Origin: an uncultured Lachnospiraceae bacterium
GTDB lineage: Bacteria > Bacillota > Clostridia > Lachnospirales > Lachnospiraceae
Direction of reading: 5' to 3'
DNA: 64,000 nucleotides
Assembly (NCBI GenBank): GCA_947630805.1
Contig: CANRIV010000009.1
Span: forward strand, 1-64,000
Positions 27,019 to 34,625 of this stretch are shown here, one piece after another. The position numbers and the translations under genes were made by a program. How positions within the stretch are numbered: position 1 is the first letter of the stretch; every line of letters begins with the position of its first letter. The notes beneath the pieces were generated by a model. It saw nothing but the letters and a program-made list of their open reading frames with translations, had not been told where the DNA came from and searched no databases.

Positions 27019-28566
27019 CTATTTTGTCTTAACTTTAACTTTCTGTTTTGGACTCCATTTATAGTAGTATTTTTTTCCACCAATTACTTTGTAAGCTCTT
27101 ACTCTTACATAGTACTTGATTTTTTTCAGCTTTTTCTTCTTAATCTGTTTCTTCTGTTTTTTCGTGAATTTAACTTTGATTTTGCCTTTTAGTTTTTTCA
27201 CATTTTTATTTTTTGCAGACTTCATATTCTTCTTTACAGAATATTGTACCTGATATCCGGCAGCCCGCTTTACCTCTTTGATATCATACTGGAATGCTTT
27301 TTTCTTTGCCTTTGCGCTATAAAGAAGTGATTCCTGTTTTGCGATACATGCTGCTGTTGACGTATTTACAGAAGTATTGGAAGACACGCCATATGTTCTT
27401 GCATTGTATCCCGAAGGATTTCCAATCTGAGCATACATTTTTCCAATCGTAGTCAGTTCGCCGGTCTGGTAATCCCAAAGACTGGATGCACTGGCTGATT
27501 TTTCTCTTAAATTTGGACAAAACCAGGAATATCTCTCTACATAACTTCTCTCATTGAGACCTTTACATACGATTTTCAAAAATTCCTGTGCATTGGCGCT
27601 TGCCTTTGCGTTATTCATGTCCGCATTCCATAGAGCAAATTCCGTAATCCAGATTGGTTTATGATATGCTTCATACGTTTCATCCAGCTGCATCAGAAAT
27701 TCTGCTGCTGTTTTTTCGCTATAATTTTCATAATATTTGTGCACAGCAATAAATGTCATATCGTTTTTAGCATTTACAGACAAACCATTCCAGAAAGGTA
27801 TCCACCAGTCTGTAGATTCCATCAGTGGTTTTGCCGTAGAAATTGCCGGAGAGCCCAATCTTACGCTTCCTTTATATCCTAACAGACTATTCCAACGAAG
27901 AATCATCGTACTTGGCTGAATATTAGACTCCGATTTCAAGTCTGGCTCATTATATGCCAGCAGATATTTATAACTTTTTTCGTTGGCAAACCTTAGAATC
28001 GCGCTGTTTCCTGTAATACTGTCACCCCAAATCATCGGAACAAAATCAATATCATCAAATTTTTTATTGCTGTAATTTTGATCTTTAAACGACTGATATC
28101 CCCAGTTATAATACCATCCGATATTCATGGAAGCAGGATCTACTGCTGTACCCATATCTTTTGTATTAACGCAGAGACCTTTTTTTGTCACATAAAATCT
28201 TCTTACATCTGTCTGGACAGACTGTCCATTTTTCAATGTTGCCACAATATAAGCTGTATGCTCTGTAACATTTGTCGTATAGAACTCACAACTCATCGTT
28301 GTGTTTCCATTTGGCGCCGTTGTAGTCTTTAACTGTCCGTCGATATATACCTGATACTGAGAGACATTCTCCAATGTATTGTCCCAGTCAATATCTATAT
28401 ATCCGGCACCAATCAAAGAATTCTGCTTAGGGCTTGTGATAGCCGTTGATTTCCATTGATTTACATCTACAGCAGCATGGACCTGCCGGACATCCCCTAT
28501 AGAAATCCCGGAGCCAACAACTGCCACAGCCAGCAGCAACGATATTATTTTCTTAAATTTATTCAT
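27019..28566 (-). CDS. Secreted GH128-like glycoside hydrolase with Lys-rich FnIII-like tail
   Basis: A 515-residue protein with a signal peptide (about 1-32), a beta-sandwich (about 45-125), the GH128-like barrel (about 140-390; Glu207 in YNEPD and Glu309 in IWITEF) and a C-terminal FnIII-like domain exceptionally rich in Lys. It shares domain order and motifs with its two downstream neighbours, so the three arose by local duplication. AGGAGA precedes the ATG. A beta-glucan substrate is inferred from the fold only. Confidence 0.83.
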   Translation of the reverse strand: MNKFKKIISLLLAVAVVGSGISIGDVRQVHAAVDVNQWKSTAITSPKQNSLIGAGYIDIDWDNTLENVSQYQVYIDGQLKTTTAPNGNTTMSCEFYTTNVTEHTAYIVATLKNGQSVQTDVRRFYVTKKGLCVNTKDMGTAVDPASMNIGWYYNWGYQSFKDQNYSNKKFDDIDFVPMIWGDSITGNSAILRFANEKSYKYLLAYNEPDLKSESNIQPSTMILRWNSLLGYKGSVRLGSPAISTAKPLMESTDWWIPFWNGLSVNAKNDMTFIAVHKYYENYSEKTAAEFLMQLDETYEAYHKPIWITEFALWNADMNNAKASANAQEFLKIVCKGLNERSYVERYSWFCPNLREKSASASSLWDYQTGELTTIGKMYAQIGNPSGYNARTYGVSSNTSVNTSTAACIAKQESLLYSAKAKKKAFQYDIKEVKRAAGYQVQYSVKKNMKSAKNKNVKKLKGKIKVKFTKKQKKQIKKKKLKKIKYYVRVRAYKVIGGKKYYYKWSPKQKVKVKTK

Positions 28567-28592
28567 ATTCTATCTCCTGATTTTTGAAAGAA

Positions 28593-28643
28593 AAAGGGTA
28601 GAAAAATCCTATACTAATGATAGTATAACCTTCTCCACCCTTT
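28593..28643 (-). terminator. Terminator after the 28662 gene
   Basis: An outer AAAGGGT/ACCCTTT helix and an inner TATACTA/TAGTATA helix (loop ATGA) form one long imperfect stem. On the minus strand it is followed by TTCTTTC. It lies 19 bases past the stop. Confidence 0.65.
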
Positions 28644-28661
28644 CACCTGTTTTAAGATTAA

Positions 28662-29945
28662 TTATTTAACGAAAGCTTTCTTTCTCTTAGAATATTTACC
28701 AAATACTTTATTTCCAGCAGAATCCAATACATAAGCTTTTGCTCTTACATATACATTTTTACCGGATTTCAACTTCTTAATCGTTACTTTCAGTTTTGTA
28801 GTATTCTTTGTTTTCGCTTTTTTAAATTTCTTATTTGTACCATACTGTACCTGATATCCTACAGCATTTTTTACTTTCTTTAATGTAACAGTAACTTTCT
28901 TCTTTGCTGCTTTCAGTTTTTTCACATTGGCTTTTGCTGGCTTCTTCGTCTTTGTCCAGATTGGAACAAGCTCAACATCACTTGTTACAGCTGAATTCAT
29001 GTTATAAGTTGCACCTGTAGCCTTATTCTGGAAACCGGTCATTGTATAACCTTTTCTCTGGAAAGACTGTGCCGGTGCTTTTTCTCCTGCATTAACATAA
29101 ACAGTTGTTGTTTTTCCGCCATATGTATATTTAACAGTATACTGTGTTCCTGCTAAAATCTTAAAATCAGTAACATAAATAGAGCCTTGTAAATTACTCT
29201 CGTCAGGATAGGTTTTAATTAATGCACCAAATGCAAATTTAATTCCCATATAATTGGAATCATAATCTCTTGTATTTGGTACAGATACAGTAGCAGTAAC
29301 GGTCTTGTAATCCTGACCGTTCACTAATGTGATATATCCACCTTCTGTGACGTCAATTCCATCTCCTACACAAGATGAAAAATCAATTCCCGGATCATCT
29401 CCGGCCTTTGTAGGTCTGTATGCCTTAAACAAAATATGTTTTGTATTGATAGGCTGTGTCTCTGTTACATTTCCATTTTCGTCTTTTATTTGCTTTGTTC
29501 CCTTTAAGGTACTCTTAATCTTAAAGGAAATTGTATAAGTACGTCCTTTTTCAATCGGAATATCGGTCATGGTAGCTGTCATTCCCCAAGGATTGTCACC
29601 TACCAAATCCCCGGTATATAGGTTGTACTCTCCATCCCATCCTGTACTTTGTGCCCAAAATCTAAAATTACTTGAAGACAAATCGGTTGGATCTAACCAT
29701 CCTTCTGTAGCATAATCTGTTCCCTTTACCTGACCATTTGGATAGGCATCACTTCTAAGCGCTTTTAAAGCATCTTCCCACACTCCGCCATCTTCTCTTG
29801 TACACACGGAAAAAGATGTCCATTTCTGTGTCGCAATATTTTCTCCGTTTGCAGCATGTGCAGCAGAAACAACACCGGTCATTCCCACTACCATTGTAAG
29901 AGATAAAACAGCAGCCGTCACTTTCTTAAATAAATTTATTTTCAC
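28662..29945 (-). CDS. Secreted carbohydrate-binding-like protein with InlB-type and FnIII-like domains
   Basis: A 427-residue secreted protein. The signal peptide (about 1-32) ends AAHA. A jelly-roll, CBM-like domain covers about 40-265 and contains TGWDGEYN and a GRTYTISFKIKS strand. An InlB B-repeat-like unit (about 275-330, YTVKYTYGG to VELVPIW) follows, then a Lys-rich FnIII-like tail. There is no catalytic signature, so it is read as a binding protein. The start is GTG at 29945 with AGGAGG 8 bases before it. It shares its N-terminal domain pattern with the 30056 and 34626 products. Ligand unknown. Confidence 0.75.
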   Translation of the reverse strand: MKINLFKKVTAAVLSLTMVVGMTGVVSAAHAANGENIATQKWTSFSVCTREDGGVWEDALKALRSDAYPNGQVKGTDYATEGWLDPTDLSSSNFRFWAQSTGWDGEYNLYTGDLVGDNPWGMTATMTDIPIEKGRTYTISFKIKSTLKGTKQIKDENGNVTETQPINTKHILFKAYRPTKAGDDPGIDFSSCVGDGIDVTEGGYITLVNGQDYKTVTATVSVPNTRDYDSNYMGIKFAFGALIKTYPDESNLQGSIYVTDFKILAGTQYTVKYTYGGKTTTVYVNAGEKAPAQSFQRKGYTMTGFQNKATGATYNMNSAVTSDVELVPIWTKTKKPAKANVKKLKAAKKKVTVTLKKVKNAVGYQVQYGTNKKFKKAKTKNTTKLKVTIKKLKSGKNVYVRAKAYVLDSAGNKVFGKYSKRKKAFVK

Positions 29946-30001
29946 GTTCCGGTCCTCCTAACTAATATTTCAAGTTATCTTTCCTGTTTTTAGTTACAGC
30001 A

Positions 30002-30024
30002 GCCCAATGCTTTGCGCATTGGGC
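30002..30024 (-). terminator. Hairpin between the 30056 and 28662 genes
   Basis: A perfect 9-bp stem, GCCCAATGC with GCATTGGGC, loop TTTGC. There is no strong T run on the minus strand, so it is a weak terminator or a processing stem. Confidence 0.5.
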
Positions 30025-30055
30025 ACTGTAGATTCACTTTGTAATTATGTACAAA

Positions 30056-31231
30056 TTATTTTTTAACTTTAACTTTCTTTGTGGCCCATGCACCTGCAGC
30101 ATAACTTCCTGCTTTACTTGCACGAACTTTTACTGTGTACTTCTTGCCCACTTTTAATTTCTTAACTGTTATTTTTGTTTTCTTTGTATTGTATGTCTTA
30201 CTTCCAACTTTAACCTGATATTTCTTTGCATTTGGAACTTTCTTCCAAGAAATAACAAGTGATTTCTTCTTGCTGTTCTTTACTTTGAGTTTTTTAACCT
30301 TAGCAAGCTTCTTACCAACTGTTGGTGCTGGAGAAGGTGTTGTTGGCTGTGGTGATACAATATTATTGTTATTATTGTTGTTGTTATTGTTATTATTGTT
30401 ATTGTTATTATTGTTGTTATTGTTATTATTTCCTGAAGCAGTTGTTGGTGCTTCTGTAGGTGTATCAGGTCTGCCTGGTGCTGGAGCTTCATAAGCAGGG
30501 TTTTGTCCCTTATCTGTAATCTTAAGGTCTGTTACTTCAAGAATACCGGAAGCAGCTAATTTTTCTGTCGTTTTTCCATCTTTTGTATCTGCAAAAAATG
30601 CTCCATAAGCAATACTAATATCAAGGGTATTTCCTGCCCACAGTGTAAAGTCCTGTGAATACTCATATGTTGCACCTGTTGCTACCTTAATTTGTGTTAC
30701 AGCATCCGGAGTATCTTTAAAAACACTCTCTTCGTAAGCATTTGTTACACCAACCATAATGTTCTTTTCCGGTGCATCCTTTTTATTGGTCCATTTAACC
30801 TTAAAGGAAACTGTATAATCGTGTCCTTCCTCTGCTACAATACCACTCATATAAGCTCTCAGCAAATGTGGATTATTTCCAGTAGGAACAACTTTGTATT
30901 CTCCGTCCCATCCTGTAGTAGCAATATCTGCTGTAAATCCATCTGAAGGTTTTGTAGTAGTCTGAGTCATCTCAGGTGTACCAGCATCTGCATTTCCCCA
31001 TCCGGTCAAAGTCTCTCCGGCTGTAGTGGAAACAGAGTTATAAAATCTTGCTGCATATGGGTCTTCGTCATTTCTAAAAGATGCAGCGCCCTCGTAGAAA
31101 CTCCATGTAGAAAGTGCAGGATCTGCTGCCTGAACTGACTTTGTAAAGCTTACGCCAACGAGCAGTGTTGCAACTAATGCTGTTGAAACAATGCCGGCTA
31201 ATGCTTTTTTAAAAACTGTCTTCATTTTCAA
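30056..31231 (-). CDS. Secreted carbohydrate-binding-like protein with poly-Asn linker and FnIII-like tail
   Basis: A 391-residue secreted protein: signal peptide about 1-35, CBM-like jelly roll about 40-240 (TGWDGEYK, HDYTVSFKVKW), a Pro/Thr-rich patch, a run of more than 20 Asn, a second Pro/Thr linker, and a Lys-rich FnIII-like domain. It lacks an obvious catalytic site. GAGGAGG precedes the ATG. Paralogue of the 28662 and 34626 products. The poly-Asn run is encoded by a near-perfect triplet repeat, so linker length may vary between strains. Confidence 0.76.
   Translation of the reverse strand: MKMKTVFKKALAGIVSTALVATLLVGVSFTKSVQAADPALSTWSFYEGAASFRNDEDPYAARFYNSVSTTAGETLTGWGNADAGTPEMTQTTTKPSDGFTADIATTGWDGEYKVVPTGNNPHLLRAYMSGIVAEEGHDYTVSFKVKWTNKKDAPEKNIMVGVTNAYEESVFKDTPDAVTQIKVATGATYEYSQDFTLWAGNTLDISIAYGAFFADTKDGKTTEKLAASGILEVTDLKITDKGQNPAYEAPAPGRPDTPTEAPTTASGNNNNNNNNNNNNNNNNNNNNNNNIVSPQPTTPSPAPTVGKKLAKVKKLKVKNSKKKSLVISWKKVPNAKKYQVKVGSKTYNTKKTKITVKKLKVGKKYTVKVRASKAGSYAAGAWATKKVKVKK
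30361..30430. repeat. Triplet microsatellite encoding poly-Asn
   Basis: About 70 bases made only of TTA and TTG units on the plus strand (AAT/AAC codons on the coding strand). Length changes in steps of three would keep the frame. Confidence 0.9.
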
Positions 31232-31282
31232 TTCCTCCTCTAAATTTTTTTACTTTGAAAACAACAATTTTCAGTTAAGGTA

Positions 31283-31311
31283 ATTGTAACACACAAAACG
31301 TTTTTAAACAA
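31283..31311 (-). promoter_or_regulatory. Promoter of the 30056 gene
   Basis: On the minus strand, -35 TTGTTT (31306-31311) and -10 TACAAT (31283-31288) have a 17-bp gap. The spacer holds AAAACGTTTT, a CG-centred palindrome of the kind bound by LacI/CcpA-family regulators. The rest of the 31232-31521 gap holds no gene that I can support. Confidence 0.55.
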
Positions 31312-31521
31312 TCGGAAAATAGAATTTTTTCACAAATAAAAGTAATTTTATTTTAGTTTCGTATAAATTTTTCACATATTTTTCTATCTTCCAGGGAAGA
31401 CGCTTATGAAAACTGCCTCTTTTATTCTACATTTTTCTTCTCTTTCTTGTATATTTTTAAAATGTTTGAACACGCTTCTGCCACTTTATGATTTTTTCAT
31501 CTGCCACATTTACAAAACAAA

Positions 31522-31565
31522 AAAAGATGAAATCATTTTCCGCAAGCGGAAAGATTTCATCTTTT
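31522..31565 (-). terminator. Terminator after the SSB-like gene
   Basis: AAAAGATGAAATC (31522-31534) pairs with 31553-31565 around an inner CCGC/GCGG helix. On the minus strand a TTTTTTTG run follows. Confidence 0.85.
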
Positions 31566-31600
31566 CCTATTTTATGAATGTTTTACATTCGTTAGCTTCA

Positions 31601-32230
31601 TTACTCTTCGATATATTCTAACTTACTTACCGATACTTCATAAGCAACATGCTTTTCGCTTTCTTCTTCGCTGATTTTTTTTACATACTCTCGGCTCTGT
31701 ACCCGACCCCAAATCTGGATGTGTCCTCCGACTTCAAATGTAGAAGCATATCTTGCATTTCTTCCCCAGGCAATGCAAGGTATGTAATCCGATTTACCAT
31801 ATGGTCTGTTGACTGCCACCAGTAAATCTGCTATTTCCCTACCCAGAGGTGTCTTTCGGTAAATTGGCGGCTTACATATATATCCATCCAAAAAAATCTG
31901 ATTTGTCTTTCCTGCTTCCAGATTTTCTTCTACTTCTTCCCATTCTCTCACGAACAAAGATAATACCAGTTTATTTTTTGTTCCCTCATGTCTGTTATAA
32001 GACCGAAACTGTCCGGATACTTCTACCAGTCTTCCCCGATAATCTTCATTCACATCAACCAGCCGTTCAGAAACCATTAAAGGAATAATATCGGTCAGTT
32101 CGCTTAATCGGTCTACCGAGACATCAACCACATAAAATCCTTCTCCAAAAACTTCATGACTGAATCTGAAGTCAGATACAATCTCCCCAATAATACTTAC
32201 TCTGTTGTTTTCAATTACTTTGTCAATCAT
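31601..32230 (-). CDS. Single-stranded DNA-binding protein-like, two OB folds
   Basis: A 209-residue protein. The C-terminal half (about 105-209) looks like SSB: DGYICKPPIYRKTPLG, ADLLVAVNRPY, and the AWGRNARYA and GHIQIWGRVQSREY strands. The N-terminal half (about 8-95) also looks like an OB fold (VSIIGEIVSDF, RLVEVSGQFRSY). The acidic C-terminal tip of housekeeping SSB (DDIPF-like) is missing, so this is probably a second SSB, not the replication one. It stands alone, bounded by its own terminator and by the ISL3 element. Confidence 0.78.
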   Translation of the reverse strand: MIDKVIENNRVSIIGEIVSDFRFSHEVFGEGFYVVDVSVDRLSELTDIIPLMVSERLVDVNEDYRGRLVEVSGQFRSYNRHEGTKNKLVLSLFVREWEEVEENLEAGKTNQIFLDGYICKPPIYRKTPLGREIADLLVAVNRPYGKSDYIPCIAWGRNARYASTFEVGGHIQIWGRVQSREYVKKISEEESEKHVAYEVSVSKLEYIEE

Positions 32231-32392
32231 CGTATTTCCCCCTTTACCATACTTTGGTTTATTATTTTTTTATCAGTATTATTATATTCCATTCATACCA
32301 AAATATGTAAAAAATCGTTCGACTTTTTACGACTTTACAAGGGAGTTTCCATTATAAATAGTACGTTTGAAGAAAATTTCTATAATAAAAAA

Positions 32393-32420
32393 GGGCTCTA
32401 AACTTTACTTGGGGGTAAAG
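32393..32420 (+). repeat. Left terminal inverted repeat of the ISL3 element
   Basis: It begins GGGCTCTAAAC and contains GGGGGTAAAG from base 19. A 14-bp perfect hairpin (32395-32408 with 32415-32428) starts inside it and may shield the transposase from outside transcription. Confidence 0.8.
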
Positions 32421-32518
32421 TTTAGAGCTTCTTTAAATTTTAGGTAAAAAAAAGTAGGCATAGAAGCCATATTCCCTTATAATTGAATCACCACAAAACA
32501 ACGAAAGGAGACTTACCT

Positions 32519-33697
32519 ATGCCTAATAATGATTTTATATCAAATATTTTAGAAATGGAAGACTTAATTATAACAAATGTGGAATCTGACAATGAAGAAA
32601 TTCATATTTATTTTCGATTGGAGAGGAAAGACCATGTCTGTCCTAATTGTGGTGCAGTGACAAATAAAATTCATGATTACCGCTCCTCCATCATCAAGGA
32701 TGCTCCAATTATGGGCAGGAAAACTTTTCTTCATTACAGCAAACGCCGTTACCATTGTGACTGCTGTGGTAAGCATTTCAAGGAATCCTTTCATTATCTC
32801 CCTCATCATTGCAGAATCACTACAAGATTAAATTTCCTTGCCTTAAATATGCTCGAGCATACAATGAATGTCTCTTCCGCAGCAAAACAGCTCGGTATCT
32901 CTGCCTCAACTGTTTTCAGACGGATGAATGACATTAACTTTCCAAAGCCTTCTACACTTCCTTTGGTTTTATCCATCGATGAATTTAAAGGCAATGCTGG
33001 TGGAGAAAAATTTCAGGCAATCCTGACTGACCCTAAAAATCATACTGTTTTTGATATTCTTCCTTCAAGAACACAATGGAAGCTGAAAGATTATCTTCGT
33101 GAATTTAAAAATAAAAACGATGTCAGATATTTTATAATGGATATGAATTATGTCTACAGGGAAATCGCTGAATCTTATCTTCCCAATGCAACGATTGTCA
33201 TTGACAGATTTCATGTGGTCCGCTATGTTACTTGGGCTTTGGAAAATGTCCGCAAACGGATTCAGAAGCAGATGCATCCCTCCAAGCGTAAATATTTTAA
33301 ACGGAGCAGAAAAATCCTTCTTTCCCACTACCGGAAGCTGAAAGAAGAAAACCGGCAGGCTCTGGAGATTATGTTGCAGCAGTCAAACGATTTAGCTGTT
33401 GCCTATTATTTAAAAGAACAGTTTTACGACTTTATGGATTCTAAAAACCGGAACGAAGCTTATAAGAAACTGCGGAAATTTATTATATCCGTACAAACAA
33501 GCGAACTAGATGAATTTAATGCCTGTCTAACAATGCTTGCAAACTGGGGACGCTATATTCTCAATTCATTTGAATGTCCATATACCAATGGATTTACAGA
33601 AGGAACAAACAATAAGATTAAGGTGATTAAGAGGAATGGCTACGGTTTTCGTAATTTTAAGAATTTTAGGAACAGAATCCTGCTTGCTACAAGATAA
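32519..33697 (+). CDS. ISL3-family transposase
   Basis: A 392-residue DDE transposase. An N-terminal zinc ribbon (CPNC at 41-44 and CDCC in RRYHCDCCGKHF) binds the ends, a helix-turn-helix follows (AAKQLGISASTVFRRM), and the catalytic core shows LSIDEFKG, YFIMDMN, VIDRFHV and the late Glu in TEGTNNKIK. The C-terminal GYGFRNFKNFRNRIL is typical of the family. The real start is ATG 32519, with AAAGGAG before it, rather than an upstream TTG. Length and motifs look intact, so it may be active. Confidence 0.93.
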   Translation: MPNNDFISNILEMEDLIITNVESDNEEIHIYFRLERKDHVCPNCGAVTNKIHDYRSSIIKDAPIMGRKTFLHYSKRRYHCDCCGKHFKESFHYLPHHCRITTRLNFLALNMLEHTMNVSSAAKQLGISASTVFRRMNDINFPKPSTLPLVLSIDEFKGNAGGEKFQAILTDPKNHTVFDILPSRTQWKLKDYLREFKNKNDVRYFIMDMNYVYREIAESYLPNATIVIDRFHVVRYVTWALENVRKRIQKQMHPSKRKYFKRSRKILLSHYRKLKEENRQALEIMLQQSNDLAVAYYLKEQFYDFMDSKNRNEAYKKLRKFIISVQTSELDEFNACLTMLANWGRYILNSFECPYTNGFTEGTNNKIKVIKRNGYGFRNFKNFRNRILLATR

Positions 33698-33702
33698 TCA
33701 CA

Positions 33703-33723
33703 ACCACCGGCTTAGCCGGTGGT
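33703..33723. repeat. End hairpin of the IS200-type element (transposase 3' side)
   Basis: A 9-bp perfect stem with loop TTA; identical to the copy at 34391-34411. Subterminal hairpins are what TnpA recognises on single-stranded DNA. Confidence 0.8.
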
Positions 33724-33810
33724 TTGTTCTGCCCTATAAGGACTTGTTACCGGCACTGAGTCTAAAGACCCATCGAAAAGTTCGCCAGCCGCAACATCAT
33801 TTTTTCACCA

Positions 33811-33830
33811 AGCCCTAAAGGGCTCTTTTT
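33811..33830 (+). terminator. Short terminator inside the IS200-type element
   Basis: AGCCC-TAAA-GGGCT followed on the plus strand by CTTTTTATTTG. It could stop plus-strand transcription arriving from the ISL3 transposase before it runs antisense to tnpA. Confidence 0.5.
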
Positions 33831-34299
33831 ATTTGTTTCGTTTTACCGGCTCACCCGTAAACGGGTCTATGTATTCCTTCAGGGTCATTTGATCATATTC
33901 TAAATCTTCTCTTAACTGATTCTGTATATATTCCTCTATCTTCTTTGCATTTTTTCCTACTGTGTCTACGTAATAACCTCTGCACCAGAAATGCCTGTTT
34001 CCATACTTGTATTTTAAGTTCGCATGTCTTTCAAATATCATAAGGGTACTTTTTCCTTTTAAATATCCCACGAAACTCGATACACTTATGCTTGGCGGTA
34101 TTTCCACTAACATATGAACATGGTCCGGGCATAACTCTGCTTCTAATATATTTACTTTTTTCCTCTGGCATAGTGTGCGTAATATATATCCTATATCTTC
34201 ATATAATTTTCCATATATTACTTTTCTTCTATACTTGGGTGCAAACACTATGTGATACTTACAATTCCACGATGTGTGTGATAAACTATTACTGTCCAT
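33829..34299 (-). CDS. tnpA: IS200/IS605-family transposase TnpA
   Basis: A 156-residue single-strand transposase of the Y1 HUH type. The HUH pair is His60 and His62 in PDHVHMLV; the catalytic Tyr is probably Tyr124 in EEYIQNQ. The N-terminal HIVFAPKYRRKVI is highly typical. ATG 34299 has GAGGAGG 8 bases before it and is preferred over an upstream extension of 32 codons. It moves the element by peel-and-paste through its hairpin ends. Full length, likely functional. Confidence 0.93.
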   Translation of the reverse strand: MDSNSLSHTSWNCKYHIVFAPKYRRKVIYGKLYEDIGYILRTLCQRKKVNILEAELCPDHVHMLVEIPPSISVSSFVGYLKGKSTLMIFERHANLKYKYGNRHFWCRGYYVDTVGKNAKKIEEYIQNQLREDLEYDQMTLKEYIDPFTGEPVKRNK

Positions 34300-34390
34300 T
34301 TGGATAACCTCCTCTGTACTTTTATGCGGTTGGCAAACCAACATAATTGTATCACTGGAGGTTTTTAACTGTAAGCTTAAGCTTTCTTCT

Positions 34391-34411
34391 ACCACCGGCT
34401 TAGCCGGTGGT
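34391..34411. repeat. End hairpin of the IS200-type element (transposase 5' side)
   Basis: Second copy of the 21-base hairpin. Two more hairpins follow before the ISL3 right end: 34425-34458 (AAAGC..CTTTC/GAAAG..GCTTT) and a perfect 12-bp stem at 34489-34518. Confidence 0.78.
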
Positions 34412-34528
34412 TTATTTGTTTATTAAAGCCTAGACTTTCTTCGAAAGTTCTATGCTTTATAAACAGGGTCTTACCCTATACAAGAAAACACAGTTGTGAA
34501 CAATTCTTCACAACTGTGCCTATAATCT

Positions 34529-34556
34529 TTTTACCCCCACTCTTGACAAAGAGCCC
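34529..34556 (-). repeat. Right terminal inverted repeat of the ISL3 element
   Basis: Read on the minus strand it starts GGGCTCTTTGTCAAGAGT followed by GGGGGTAAAA, and matches the left end in its first seven bases and in the GGGGGTAAA block. Confidence 0.8.
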
Positions 34557-34560
34557 AAAA

Positions 34561-34601
34561 AAGAGGATATCCTCAAAGTCAGACTTTGGGGAAACCCTCT
34601 T
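34561..34601 (-). terminator. Terminator of the 34626 gene, abutting the ISL3 element
   Basis: AAGAGG pairs with CCTCTT around an inner CAAAG/CTTTG helix. On the minus strand the stem runs into TTTTTT, and the ISL3 end follows directly. Confidence 0.75.
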
Positions 34602-34625
34602 TCTCTCATAAAAATTTAAGCTATA

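Larger units (their letters stand above)
33703..34411 (-). mobile_element. IS200/IS605-family element (tnpA only), nested in the ISL3 element
   Basis: About 0.7 kb bounded by two copies of the same perfect hairpin, ACCACCGGC-TTA-GCCGGTGGT, at 33703-33723 and 34391-34411. It carries a Y1 transposase and no tnpB. It starts 5 bases past the ISL3 transposase stop, so it landed in the non-coding tail of that element. The exact outer cleavage sites are not certain. Confidence 0.82.
32393..34556 (+). mobile_element. ISL3-family insertion sequence, interrupted by an IS200-type element
   Basis: The element runs from GGGCTCT at 32393 to the complementary AGAGCCC ending at 34556. The 28-bp ends are imperfect inverted repeats sharing GGGCTCT and GGGGGTAAA at the same spacing. 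An AAAAAA run flanks both sides (32387-32392 and 34557-34562), compatible with target duplication. It carries one ISL3 transposase. Taking out the nested element leaves about 1.45 kb, the usual ISL3 size. Confidence 0.85.

Noticed and set aside
30270..30494. Leu-rich open frame on the plus strand, opposite the poly-Asn tract
   Set aside because: It is the antisense shadow of the triplet repeat and has no start signal.
33811..34556. A truncated or broken ISL3 transposase caused by the IS200-type insertion
   Set aside because: The transposase ends with the normal family C-terminus and stop codon before the nested element begins.
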